Assembly (NCBI GenBank): GCA_023375785.1
Contig: SZWC01004975.1
Span: 7,359-42,947 of the forward strand
DNA length: 35,589 nucleotides
DNA from: Penium margaritaceum
Lineage: Eukaryota; Streptophyta; Zygnematophyceae; Desmidiales; Peniaceae
Direction: 5' to 3'
In this document: piece after piece, positions 8,186-18,450 of the stretch
Layout of the letters: each line of letters begins with the position of its first letter
How positions within the stretch are numbered: the first letter of the stretch is position 1
The notes under the pieces: generated by a model
Told to the model about the DNA's origin: nothing
Database searches by the model: none
Seen by the model: only the letters and a program-made list of their open reading frames with translations
Program-made: the position numbers and the translations under genes

Positions 8186-10021
8186 GTGAGCGCGCAGCCC
8201 GTCGCGCCGCATCCCGTGGCGCCTCGACCCCCTGTGGCTCCACGTGTCTCCTCCACTCCCACGGTCGTGAGTGGGGACCCTGGCACAAAGGCTCTCGGCC
8301 TGACCACTTTCGCCATCATCGTAGACCTTCACCCGGGCTCTGCATTGGGCTATGCCATGCTTCATCATGAGCATCGGCATGCAGTTGTGGCTGCACTCGC
8401 TCGCATCCCACCTGGGGCTCGTGATGTACACGCCCTCTCAGTCCGTTCCACAACGCGTCCAGAGGACCCAGCCACCCTACGCGAGGCTCGAGCCTCCCCT
8501 GAGGCCGCACATTGGGATGCTGCCTGCGCTGAGGAGCTCACTGCTATCCGACACCACCACGTGTATGACCTCATCGACCTCCCTCCAGGTCGGAAGGCCA
8601 TTGGTGCCAAGTGGGTCTTTCGGCGTAAGTGGAAGCCTGAGGGATCCTTGGAAAAGTACAAGGTCCGCCTCACGGCAAAGGGGTTTGCTCAGGTCCCTGG
8701 GGTCGATTACGACCAGATCTTCGTCCCAGTCGGTCCGTTCTCCACTAGCCGGGCGCTCTTCAGCCTGGTTGCCCAGCACGGTTGGGAGCTGCATCAGATG
8801 GACGTGAGCAACGCGTTCTTCCATGGCTCATTAGAGAATGAGGATCTCTACATGACGCAGCCCCCAGGCTTCGACGACGGCACTGGGAGAGTTTGGCGGC
8901 TGCGGAAGGCCCTCTATGGCATAAAACAGTCGCCTCGGTGTTGGAACCAGGAGATTAGCAGCACGCTTCTCCGTGGCGGCCTCCAGCGCAGCACCGCTGA
9001 CCCCGCACTGTTCGTCAGCCCGCGGGGTCAGACCTTTGCCGCGGTTCTGGTCTACGTCGACGATCTCCTCATTGCGTCGCCAGACACGGACACCATCCAG
9101 TGTGTCAAGGACTTGCTGCACGCCGCCTACCAGATGAAGGATCTCGGGTCTGCCCGAGTCTACCTTGGCATGGAGCTCGAGCATAATCGCTCCCAGGGCA
9201 TCCTGCACGTCCACCAGGCTGCCTATGTGCAGACCCTGTCCACTCGCTTCGCCGAGGACCTGCCCCTCGTGCCTAGCGCATCTTCACCCATGTCACCCGA
9301 TGGCCAGGTGAAGCTGAAGAGTCATGACCCAGCTGTTGTGGGGGAGCCAGTTGATGTGACCACGTATCTGCGGGTCATCGGGTCACTGATGTTCCTGGCG
9401 ACGACGACGCGTCCAGAAATCGCGTTCGCCGTCAACCTCCTGGCCCAGTTCTCTCAGGAGCCGTGTCACCTCCACTTCGAAGCCGCGATCCAAGTGCTGC
9501 GCTATGTCATCTCGACCCCTCGGCGAGGTCTCATGTTCTGCCGTCAGCCGTCCGTCGTCGCAGTGGGCTACACCGACAGTGACTGGGCCGGCAGTCCAGA
9601 CGGTAAGAGTCGCACGGGTTGGATCTTTCTGGCCGGCGGTACAGCTGTGTCCTGGTGTAGTGGCAAGCAGGGGTGCATTGCACGCAACATTGCTGAGGCT
9701 GAGTACGTGGCCCTTGGCTCAGGCGCGTGTGAGAGTGTGTGGTTGCGTCGTCTGCTGTCCGAGTTGTGTCAGTCTGTCGCATCCATCACCTTGCATTGTG
9801 ACAATGAGAGTGCCATGGCCATCGCCGACAATGACAGTGTGCATCACACACGCACAAAGTACATCAATGCTGAGTATCACTATGTGCGTTCGTTGTTGCA
9901 TGACGGCATCATCAGCATCGTATGGGTTGAGACAGCACGACAGCTGGCTGACTTCTTGACCAAGGCACTGAAGCGGGACTCGATCAAGAAGGCTGTGAGT
10001 TCAGTCGGCGTGCGTCCGTGA
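8186..10021 (+). CDS. pol: Reverse transcriptase and RNase H part of Copia-B polyprotein
   Basis: Uninterrupted for 611 codons. RT motifs in order: GRKAIGAKWVFRRKW, KVRLTAKGFAQVPGVDY, ELHQMDVSNAFFHG, LRKALYGIKQSPRCW, and the catalytic YVDDLL with Asp codons at 9059 and 9062. RNase H follows: GYTDSDWAG, AEAEYVALG, LHCDNESAMAIA, HHTRTKYIN, ADFLTKAL, ending in TGA at 10021. All core catalytic residues are present. The frame is also open between the TGA at 8171 and the GTG at 8186, so this start is arbitrary; the protein is the C-terminal part of the gag-pol polyprotein. Confidence 0.93.
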   Translation: MSAQPVAPHPVAPRPPVAPRVSSTPTVVSGDPGTKALGLTTFAIIVDLHPGSALGYAMLHHEHRHAVVAALARIPPGARDVHALSVRSTTRPEDPATLREARASPEAAHWDAACAEELTAIRHHHVYDLIDLPPGRKAIGAKWVFRRKWKPEGSLEKYKVRLTAKGFAQVPGVDYDQIFVPVGPFSTSRALFSLVAQHGWELHQMDVSNAFFHGSLENEDLYMTQPPGFDDGTGRVWRLRKALYGIKQSPRCWNQEISSTLLRGGLQRSTADPALFVSPRGQTFAAVLVYVDDLLIASPDTDTIQCVKDLLHAAYQMKDLGSARVYLGMELEHNRSQGILHVHQAAYVQTLSTRFAEDLPLVPSASSPMSPDGQVKLKSHDPAVVGEPVDVTTYLRVIGSLMFLATTTRPEIAFAVNLLAQFSQEPCHLHFEAAIQVLRYVISTPRRGLMFCRQPSVVAVGYTDSDWAGSPDGKSRTGWIFLAGGTAVSWCSGKQGCIARNIAEAEYVALGSGACESVWLRRLLSELCQSVASITLHCDNESAMAIADNDSVHHTRTKYINAEYHYVRSLLHDGIISIVWVETARQLADFLTKALKRDSIKKAVSSVGVRP

Positions 10022-10120
10022 GTTGCCGTCTTTGTCTCTGCCTGCATCTCTGCGTACCTTGGGGGAGTCTGGATGTTGACCGTTTCTCTGCCCGCCCATG
10101 TACACTACGCCTGTGAGTCA

Positions 10121-10128
10121 TGGGGGAG
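10121..10128 (+). promoter_or_regulatory. Polypurine tract, Copia-B
   Basis: TGGGGGAG lies directly before the TGTTGG start of the 3' LTR and primes plus-strand DNA synthesis. The same GGGGGAG precedes the LTRs of Copia-C and Copia-D. Confidence 0.85.
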
Positions 10129-10965
10129 TGTTGGTTTTTGCGCATCTCTCATTATGCTGTGTTGTGTCCTCCCGGCTTGTGTACATCGGCGTGCAGATGA
10201 CTGACGGCGAGACTCGACGCTGATGGAGTGTCATCCGGTGGAGCCAATGCACGCTGAGGTCTACTCGCAGTTCGCTGGAGCCTCCTCTCTCCGGCAACGT
10301 GCTCAGCTCCATCGGCAGGCCTCCTCGGTGGTCGTGCTGCCGGCAGTCACTACCACCGCAGTTGCTGTTTGCATGCGTCCAGCGCGTCTCGTCGCGTCTG
10401 CATGGTCATGCTCTGCCTAGGGTCCTTGTTGAATGTTGTATGGCCCTGTTCGGCATCATGGACCACCATAGGCACTGCCCGGGTTCGGGCAGCCATAACT
10501 CTTTGCTACTATTTTTCTAGCTGATTCTGACCGCACGACTGCATTCGTAGCGTCGGTATTATGGTATGGTCCAGTTTTCAGGCAAAACGGATGACGCCCG
10601 GGTTTGGGCTGTCGGGCGTCTGGCAGGGCTCACCGAGAAAACCCTGCCTGCCAGAAAGTAGGTCCAGAGCTATTTTCTGATTGGCTGGTTAGCTGAGTAA
10701 CAACTTCTACACTAGTGGGGGGAGCTAGAACTTGGAGGGGTCTCCCATTGTTGCTCATTCTTGATTCCTAACCAGTTACTTCCAGTTTTCAGCTGCTTTC
10801 TGGCGCTAACTCTGGCGCGCGCGTTTCTGAGTAACAAACCCAGAGCTTCCAGACTTAGACTCTTTAGCAGCAGACTGAGGGGACAGCTGACTTAAGCAAT
10901 GAGCGTGGAAGCCCGGACGCTGCATCAACAATGCTGCTGTCCCAACCTGCTGCCTAGGTTTTCCA
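10129..10965 (+). repeat. 3' LTR of Copia-B
   Basis: Starts TGTTGG after the polypurine tract and aligns with 1916-2713 from position 10172. It ends at TTCCA (10965), or at TTCCATTT (10968) if the last shared bases are counted. The sequence then switches to unrelated GACAATTGTG. Differences from the 5' LTR are mostly C/T and G/A. Confidence 0.9.
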
Positions 10966-10968
10966 TTT

Positions 10969-11640
10969 GACAATTGTGTCAGCTAGGGGGAGTGTTAGTG
11001 TATGTGGCTTCCACACGTCACGAGCGACGGCCAGGAGAGTAGCAGTACATGAGAACACGACGACATGGTCCCCGATGCGTACCTCGGAGGCACTGGCGCG
11101 TCGGCAGGTGGTGGACCACCCACTCGGAGCTGACCAATGACTGCCCTAGCGTTGTGAATGCTGTCTCGAACCTGGTGTAGTTTTTCTGCAGGCTATCCTT
11201 CATGCGGACGCAGCTGGCGCCGGAGCACCGACAAGTGGCGGCTCCATCCACCAGTAGGTGCCAGAGAGCTGCCACGACGCCCTGGGTGCTTGCCAGGGTG
11301 CTTTGCGGTTTTTCTGCAGACGCTAGAGTTTTTTCGGTGGACTGGCTCTTGAGCCCGATTTGCATGTTTTGCATTGTCTTTCCACCGATCGATGCCGGAC
11401 TTGTGCGTGTGACCAGTCGTAGCATCCGGCTCAAGATTCTGCATCTCTAGGTTCAGGCAGTGTTGTGTTTGGATATCTGTGCGCGGAGGTATGACCAAAA
11501 ACAGTGGTTTTAGGCCGGTTTTAGGACAAACGGACACTGTCGCGTGCATCACCCACCGTGCGCCGCGGTAACTATTTATGCAGTGTGCTTGTCAATTGCT
11601 AACTCTGTCTACATGTGTTTATTAATGGAAGCACACTTGA
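10969..11640 (+). repeat. Polypurine tract and LTR of Copia-C (older element)
   Basis: Just after Copia-B, GGGGGAG (10986-10992) is followed by TGTTAGTG (10993 on), again a polypurine tract plus a copia-style LTR start. This is not the LTR of Copia-B or of Copia-D, whose starts differ. Its right end is not clear; an ATTTATGCAG TATA-like stretch lies near 11573. I infer a 3' LTR of an element into which Copia-B inserted 24 bp upstream. Confidence 0.55.
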
Positions 11641-12135
11641 CACTGTGTCGTATCGTCTAGCCAAACCCTTGCCGTTTCGCGTCCGACCTGTGTTGACGCC
11701 GCGAGATGACTGAGCGCTTACGCCCATTCAGTGGCAAGCGTGCTAGGAAGCTTCTTAGAATCTTCTCACCTGTTGGCGTGTGACCCTTCGCCGTCGCCGC
11801 TACTGCTTCCGCCGTCTCAGCTGTCCTCTAGCAACAAGAGACTCACCTAAGGAGGAGTCCTCTACTACACCGTAGGCCGCAGGTTGCCCTCGACCTCTTG
11901 TCAAGGCGATTGACTGAAGCTGCTTGCCACAAGCCTCGGGCTAGGCATCTTCCTTGCCCGCATACCTCTCGTAACCACACATCTCCAGCCGAGACAGTTG
12001 CATTTGTTGTAGCTCCCTCTACAACCTCGCAACAGGAGTCTCTTAAGCAGCGACATTGCCTCACCCGCAACACCACTACCACTGTGCCACCGGCATCCGC
12101 GCTCGGCAGTTGCAACTTCCACAGCAGCAACTACT
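11641..12135. other. No recognisable feature
   Basis: Unique-looking sequence between the putative Copia-C LTR and the Copia-D leader. A short TCGTATCGTCTAGCC near 11648 is weakly like a primer-binding site, but with too many mismatches to call. Short frames on both strands have no recognised motif. Confidence 0.4.
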
Positions 12136-12800
12136 GGTGCATCTAAGCTCCAGCAGCTGTAGTAGCCTCACCTTAGATGCCGCAACTGCACGACTAAGCA
12201 TCCGCAGTTGTGGTAGCCGCAACAGTAGCCTTGGCCATCGCCTCCTACACGATAGCCTCTGTGTCATTAGGAGCACTTAACTGAGCAGAATCCGCAGTAA
12301 TAGTTATAGCCGTAGCAGGCAGAGAAGAATGAGCAGCTGCAACAACCACGTCAGACGGAGCATCAACTACTATTGTAGTCGCAATTAGATCATCTAAGCG
12401 CCAGCAGCAGCCTCAACAACCGTAGTAGCCATAGTAGCAGCCTCGACAGTCACCTTTTACGCGACTGCATCAGTGTAATTAAGAGCACTTGCTTCGGCAG
12501 ACTCTGTGGCGGCAGTTACAGACACAACAAACGCATCAAATTGAGCGTTAACAGCTATAGCAGCTGCATGTGATGGAGCAACAGCTACTGCTGCAGCCGC
12601 AGTTAGCTCATCTGAGAGCCAACAACAGCCTTAGCAGTCGTAGTACCCATAGTAGTAGCATTCGCAGCAACAACACCATTGTCAGCAGCAGCATTGACAA
12701 CCGGATCTGTCGTAGCAGCAACAACATCGTCAGTAACAATACCAGCATTTGCAATAGTTGCAACATCCGCAGCAACAACATTTTGCTTCGTGCATCGGTT
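12136..12800 (+). repeat. Three imperfect about 215-250 bp units in Copia-D leader
   Basis: Related segments start near 12139, 12388 and 12604 (GCATCTAAGCTCCAGCAGC-like). Each is followed about 60 bp later by a GTAGTAGCCATAGTAGCAGC-like stretch. In one frame each unit gives an Ala/Val-rich peptide. Units 1 and 2 also share a TCATTAGGAGCACTT / TAATTAAGAGCACTT segment. Boundaries are by eye. Confidence 0.5.
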
Positions 12801-13545
12801 CGGTGGAGCTCCTCCCACCACCCTGGCTCTTCTTGACGCTCCCGTCGCACTTCATACGGGTGCATACTACGAAGGGGGACCGCCTCGTCATCACGCAAGA
12901 CGTAACAGAGGTGTGAGCAACGACCAGGCGTTCACGTCCACGGTAGCATCATCTGCGCATGCTGCTGGTCACCGTCCTGTAAGCGTCTCCCCGACCCTTT
13001 CTCCTGGGAAGGATCAACAGTCACAAAACCCTCCGGATCTGTATGCAACATTCACTCAGGTAGTTGTTGGCCTTGTGCATGTCCTCACCTGCATAACCGT
13101 AGCCATCATAGATGCAGTCGTAGCAACCGCAGTCACGTTTGCCGCAGCCGTTACAGCTTCGCGTGTACCTGCCATGACCTCATTACGACGTGCGACCGAG
13201 GCCTACACAGAGGCTGCAAATTTCATTGGCCCTATTGTTGCGCCTGGTGCCGATGTAGGAACACAAATTTCTGCAGCAGCATCCTCCATCGCATCGACGA
13301 CGGCCTCAATGACATCTAAGACTGTGGCGACATCGGCCTCCTCTTCAACGTCTGCTACTGTCATTACAACGACATCAGCTCCATTTGCTGCCTCTAGCTT
13401 TTTCATAGCGGTAGTCTCCGTCAAAGCTGTCTTCACCACCATTGGTACCACCCTTGTCATTGGAGCACTTGTTCTTGTGGTGCCGGCTGCTTCTACCATT
13501 GTCACTCTCTCTACTGCCTCCGCGCACAGTCCCATCACTCCCAAT
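12679..13545 (+). pseudogene. Ala/Thr/Ser-rich pre-gag ORF (Copia-D copy)
   Basis: An open frame upstream of gag, extending out of the Ala-rich repeats; the frame itself stays open to 13812. It contains ATEAYTEAANFIGPI ... DVGTQISAAASSIAS (about 13195-13310), then a hydrophobic stretch, FTTIGTTLVIGALVLVVP (13430-13490), then TLSTAS. The same order of motifs occurs in Copia-E (28288-28988, minus) and in the relic at 31868-32260. The function is unknown. The hydrophobic part could be a membrane segment, which is inference. Past about 13540 the frame overlaps gag in another frame because of a deletion. Confidence 0.55.
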
Positions 13546-14280
13546 CCACCTTTGCCTCATCTTCCTCCTCCTCATCCTCCTCCTCTCCTGCCTCCGCCCT
13601 TGCCTCCCAGGGCCGTGGGAAAGGCAAGGGTAAGGGTAAAGGCAAGGGCAGGGACAAGAGCGCCGCTTCATCCTGTGTTCCAGGCGCCGTCGTGTGCTGG
13701 AACTACGATTCCTCTGAGCATTGTGCTCATACTTGCTCCATCCCTCCTGACGATCTTCGTCTTGCCCGGGCAGTGCGCGCTCACTGGGCTCGCACCTCCA
13801 GCTCCTCTTTAGCGTCTCCCACCTCCGTCTCCGGGACCCTTTCTTGCTCGACTGGCCCTGCCTCGGCCTAGACCTACTCCACCGCTGGCGTACCCTTGCT
13901 TCCTCCGCCCTATCTTTGGGGTTGGCCTCCTCCATCTGGCGCTCCCACGTATGCTGGTCCCCCCTCCTCCGCCTGCATCACGCCACCGTGGTTTCCCTCC
14001 ACCTCCGGCATGACGACCTTGGCCCCCCCTTCAGCTTCTTCGCCTTTGTGATCAGGGAGGTGAGAGTGTTGCATTGCCGGCTAGAGGTCTCACGTGTAGG
14101 ACAGATAGTGTCCTTTGTGGAGACTCCCCCGGTCACATTCTTGGCTCTCTGTGTGCGTCTCTTTTGTGGATGGAGCAGTGGCAGTCTGTCTTCATCCCTC
14201 GTTGTCTCTCCCTTTGCGAGTCGTCCATCACCCTTGCCTCTTCCCTTGGTACAATTATGACCTCTGGTGTTCTCCCCTCG
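13546..14280 (+). pseudogene. gag: gag C-terminal remnant of Copia-D with damaged zinc knuckle
   Basis: A Ser-rich run, then a Gly/Lys repeat (about 13610-13660), then the knuckle CWNYDSSEHCAHTC at 13695-13736. The second Cys of the C-X2-C-X4-H-X4-C motif is replaced by Tyr. Copia-E has the same segment in the same order (27110-27337). Several stops follow. The gag core (WAQGE region) present in Copia-B and E is absent, indicating an internal deletion of about 1 kb. Confidence 0.65.
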
Positions 14281-15167
14281 GTGAGTATCTCCTATGGTTT
14301 TTGGATCCTCGTCTCCGGGGCCACTCACCACATGACGTCTGTCCATTCTTCATTTTTGTCGTTGGGTCCCGTCGGGTCCGTTCGCTTCGTTCATACGGGG
14401 TCTGGTCAGTTGGTTCCAGTTCAGGGCGTTGGTGTTGTCCGTTTTGTTGGTCTCAGCGGTGCCTTATACCTTGCTGAAGTCCTGTACGTGCCTTCGCTTG
14501 AAATCAGCCTGCTATCCATGTCGTCTCTTGACGATGAGGGTATGGAATTCACTGCCAGCCGCGGTGTTGGCTCTGTTTCTCTACGTCCGTCTGGCCATGC
14601 TATCCTACGTGGCGTGTACTGCGACAAGCTCTATCGTGTCCCCTTCCATGCCTCCTACGCCCCTACCGGGGGCACTGTCCTTGCCTACGCTGCCTTGACT
14701 CTCTCCCCAGATCTTGTCTGTCTCCTGCATCGCTGTCTTGTTCATGTCCACACCAATGCTATTCATAGCATGCTTTGTCTTTAGCCTGTTTTTGGTCTCT
14801 CTCCCTATACGTTCCTTGCCCCTTGCCCCGCCGATTGTCTTCATTGTATGCAAGGGAAGTTGCATCACTCCCCATTCTCTCCTTCTGAATCTCACTCCTC
14901 TCATACCCTCGATCATGTTCATGCAGATGTCATGGGTCCACTGCCCCATGACCTCCTCGGTGATGTTGGTCACTATATTTTGTGTCTGACTGATTATTTC
15001 TCCTGTTTTGGTTGGGTGTTCGCTCTTTGCTAGAAGAGCGACGTTTGTTTCGTCATCGAGTCCTAGCTTGTTCACGCTGAACGCCCTTGTCAGCGGTCAT
15101 TGCGTGTCTTTCGTAGCGATCGTGACAGTGAATTCCTTGGTTTACCGCCGGCCTTCTTGAGTCTTGC
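14281..15167 (+). pseudogene. pol: Protease and N-terminal integrase of Copia-D
   Basis: The protease reads FWILVSGATHHMT. The catalytic Asp codon position (14311-14313) is GTC (Val), so the enzyme would be dead. The HHCC region near 14720-14860 is followed by a TAG after MLCL at 14782. The integrase core shows HVHADVMGPL with the first Asp, and RSDRDSEF, where the usual GGE is changed to DSE. TAG stops lie within the FALC-KSDV and ES-LVHAE segments. A frameshift near 15165 moves to the next frame. Confidence 0.75.
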
Positions 15168-17764
15168 GGGATGCATCTGGAGACTTCTTCTCCCTACACA
15201 CCCCAGCAAAATGGTGTTTCAGAATGGTGGAATCGCACGCTTGCTGACGGCGTCTGTGCCCTCCTCGTCGAGTCCGGCCTGCCCTAGCTCTTTGCCTTTG
15301 AGGCAATGAGCAACATGATGTGGATTTGGAATCGCGCCCCGCATGGTCATCTCCCCCACACCATCACGCCCTTTGAACATTGGTACGGTCATTTTGCTGA
15401 CCTTCGCTTGGCTTGCGTTTGGGGCTGTATGGCGTCGGTCTGGCTGCCCGACGACCTACGCGACGGGAAATTCTCGCCTCGTGGTCACTTGTGCTCCTGT
15501 CTTGGCGTGTCTGCCCAGTCTAAGGCCTGGCGTTTCTGGGATCCTGTTTGTCAGCGCGTCGTCGAGTCACATGACGCCTTGTTCTTTGTGTTAGTCTTCC
15601 TTTCTGACTTTAACCATCTGGCGTTTGCCTTCTCCCTTCTGCTGATCTCTTGGCTGGGGGAGACAGTCGGTCTTGTCACCCCTATAGTCCATGTTGCTGT
15701 AATACAGACCTCACCCTCGTTGCAGTCGTCGTTGTCCGGTCCTGTACCCAGTCTTCCCATGTCCACCAGCAGCTCCCCTGCTGCGTCGTCGTCTCCTGTT
15801 ACGGACTCTTTCCACACCACACCCGCTGCTCCTTCCAATCCAGTCACACGTCCTGTGGACACCACTCATGTCTCTTCCCCTGTTCATGCGGCTGATCCAC
15901 CGCAACCTACTCCCAGTGGTCCTACTCCGGTCACCCCTTTCGTCCGAGGTGGGCGCCTCCGTGCGCTCCCTCAATGCTCTGACATGACGGCCTCTGCGCG
16001 CCCTCCGCAGTCTCAGAATGAGCAGTCTCCTATTATTCCAACCAGCATGGACGCACTGGGCTTGGCCACGGGGGTTGTCCACCCCAGCTCCGCCATTGGC
16101 TATGCGCTCGTGGCCTCGGAACATGCACACACAATGGAGGTTTCTATCTTGAGTAGCCTTGTAGAGTGCCATGCCAGGTCGGCCACCACAACCTTACCAC
16201 CTGAGCCATCCACAGCGCATCAAGCACGGGCAACTACCAATGCACAGCATTGGGAGGATGCCATGCATGATTAGCTAAATGTTGTTGACGACCATGCTGT
16301 CTACGAGCTAGTCGACTTGTCGCCAGGCCGTAAGGCCATCGACACTCGTTGGGTCTTTCGACAAAAGTACAAATCCAACGGTGTACTTGACAAGTACAAG
16401 GCGAGACTCACAACAAAGGTGTTCCTTCAGGTCCCAGGCATCGACTTCGATGAAACATTTGCGCCTGTCGGACGATACATTACAGCCAGAGCGCTGCTGA
16501 GTCTCGTGGAGCACCTTGACTGGGAGCTCGAACAGATGGACGTAAACAACGCATTCTTGCATGGACAACTGGATGAGGAGATATACATGGACCAGCCTCC
16601 AGGCTTCTCCGATGGCACTAACCAGGTCTGGCGACTGTGAAAGGCCCTCTATAGCCTGAAGTAATCACCTCGGTGTTGGAACCAGGAGATCACGTCCACC
16701 CTTGAGAAAGGAGGCTACAGACGCAGTTGTGTGGATCCTTCAATTTTTATCACTCCACCGTCTGTTCCATTTGTGGCTTTCCTAGTCGATGTGGACGATC
16801 TACTGACTACGTCCCCCAGCCAGGACGTAGTCAGATCAGTGAATACTCTTTTGCAGGTAACGTACAAAATGAAAGACCTTGAACCTGCACACATCTTGTT
16901 GGGCATGGAGCTTGAGGGAGACCGCTCGCGTCGCACACTTCATGTGCACCGGGCTGCATATGTCCGTAGCCTGGGGGAGCGCTTTGCTTCCCTACTTGAG
17001 TCCATCCCCACAGCGACGACTCCTATGACCCGAGCTGGACAGAGGCTGCTGAAGACACTTGACATGTCCAAGCTGGGGGAGACAGTTGATGTCACGGACT
17101 ACCTTTGCGTCATCGGGCCACTCATGTACCTGGCAACGACAACCAGGGCGGATGTTGCTTTGTCCGTGAACTTCCTGGCACAGTTATCACAGTGTCCCAG
17201 GGCACGAAACATGGAGGCTGCACTACGTGTTGTTAGGTATACTCTCTCCATCGCCAGGACCAGTCTGTGCTATCGGGCACAACCGCCTGTTGCAGTAGAT
17301 GGCCACACAGACAGTGACTGGGCCCATGACACAGATGCTCGCAGCCGTATAGGTTACATCTTCATTGTTGGCGGGACCGTGGCGTCGTGGAAGAGTGGAA
17401 AACAGGGTTATGTTGCGTGTAGTTCAAGTGAGGCCGAGTATGTCGCTCTTGGCACAGGCATGTGTGGCTGTGTCGCTTGTTTCAACAACTACGTGTTCCC
17501 ATTTTCTGCATCACATTGCGTTGTGACAACCAAATCACCAAAGCCATAGCCGAACATGATGGTATGCATCACACTTGCACGAAGCACATCAACGTTGAGC
17601 ATCATTTTGTGCGTGAGCGCATAGCTGCAGGTGATGTCCAGGTCGTTTGGGTTGACACTTGTCAGTAGAGAGCTGATTTCCTAACAAAGGCACTCATCAA
17701 TAACCTCTTCAAGGCCGCCGTGCAAGCTGTTGGACTGTTTTGTCTGCGTGGTGATCTTGGGTGA
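15168..17764 (+). pseudogene. pol: Integrase C-terminus, RT and RNase H of Copia-D
   Basis: From GMHLETSSPYTPQQNG (15168 on) through WNRAPHGHLP and RVVESHDALFF, then RT: GRKAIDTRWVFRQKY, YKARLTTKVFLQVPGIDF, ELEQMDVNNAFLHG. The catalytic box is LVDVDDLL (about 16785), where Tyr of YVDD has become Asp while both catalytic Asp remain. Stops: TAG at 16273 (MHD-LNV), and TGA and TAA in WRL-KALYSLK-SPR (16638-16665). RNase H has HTDSDWAHD and SSSEAEYVAL. A frameshift near 17465 leads to CDNQITKAIAEHD, then a TAG before RADFLTKAL and a final TGA at 17762. Confidence 0.85.
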
Positions 17765-17868
17765 ATGTGTATGTTTGTACAGTTGTGTGTGTATGCAGTT
17801 GTGCGTCACATCTTGTGACACATGTGGTGCCTGTGAGCTTGTGTTGGTGTGTGTCAACTGTGGGTCAT

Positions 17869-18450
17869 GGGGGAGTGTTGGTGGGTGAACCACAGACACT
17901 CGCCTCATTGATGCAGGTGACTGAGAGTGACACTCGTGCTGGGACTATACCACACCATTTCACGTGGGATGTACAAAAGGGGATGAGCCAAAGACATTCT
18001 GAAGGTTGCCCACGGCAAAAATGTTACTATGGATAGATGCTTGCTTTATCGTTGACACTAGGTTTCCTAGTGCTGCTAAGTTTTGGAGGGGGGAGCTAGC
18101 ATCCGGGTTGTTTTACACAGGTTGTCTCTGTAGGATCCGCTAGTACCACAGGCCTACACGTTTATTGAGCCTTTAGGTCCCTTGTTGAGCATTTTTCTGT
18201 GCCTCGAGGTGCGAGCGAAGATGAGCTCACTACTCTCCCGCTCGTCACCTCGTTGTCCGCTATGAGCTCTACCGACTGTGATTTGTCCATCCTTCTCACT
18301 TTTGTGCGTGGAACTCCGTCCATGGTGTTGCGCTGTTTGTGGCACTATTCCTAACCTGTTCCACTCTCCCCTCAAACCAGGTTTCACCATCTAGTGTAAA
18401 CTTTCAGCACCATGACCCTACTAGGATCAGCAGCGGATAGCTAGCCTAAG
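17869..18450 (+). repeat. Polypurine tract and 3' LTR of Copia-D
   Basis: GGGGGAG (17869-17875) precedes TGTTGGTGGGTG (LTR start at 17876). Without a 5' copy the right end cannot be set; about 18450 is a guess. A further G-rich AGGGGGGAGCTAG lies near 18090. Confidence 0.55.

Larger units (their letters stand above)
1916..10968 (+). mobile_element. Copia-B: Ty1/copia LTR retrotransposon with both LTRs
   Basis: Order is 5' LTR (first 43 bp missing), tRNA-Met primer site, 1.4-kb triplet-rich leader, gag, protease, integrase, 36-bp-repeat linker, reverse transcriptase, RNase H, polypurine tract, 3' LTR. Integrase before RT is the Ty1/copia order. The coding part reads as one ORF from 4131 to 10021 once 16 TAG codons, one TGA and one single-base deletion near 7885 are allowed for. 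The LTRs differ at roughly 35 of about 797 aligned bases by eye, mostly transitions, so it is not a recent insertion. It sits inside Copia-C and was itself interrupted by Copia-A. Confidence 0.9.
12136..18450 (+). mobile_element. Copia-D: decayed Ty1/copia element
   Basis: Plus-strand order: triplet-derived Ala-rich leader, pre-gag ORF, gag C-terminus with a damaged zinc knuckle, protease, integrase, RT, RNase H, polypurine tract, 3' LTR. No 5' LTR or primer site was found. Stops include CAG-to-TAG, CAA-to-TAA and CGA-to-TGA type changes, and there are several frameshifts. The gag core, gag ATG and leader hairpin are missing. Copia-E is its closest relative here. Confidence 0.8.

Noticed and set aside
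4131-10021. A genome-wide genetic code with TAG as glutamine
   Set aside because: Copia-F (gag-pol over 1,600 codons, Gln-rich linker included) uses only CAG and CAA, and Copia-D and E also carry TAA and TGA at former Gln or Arg codons. Recoding is kept only as a minor alternative for Copia-B.
11640-11665. TCGTATCGTCTAGCC as a decayed primer site making 10993-11640 the 5' LTR of Copia-D
   Set aside because: Too many mismatches to TGGTATCAGAGCC, and the LTR start there (TGTTAGTG) differs from the Copia-D 3' LTR start (TGTTGGTG).
4131-17764. Fungal repeat-induced point mutation as the cause of transitions
   Set aside because: The primer sites match plant initiator tRNA. Damage is uneven and centred on CAG and CGA rather than a dense CpA-to-TpA pattern; plant-type methylation decay fits better.
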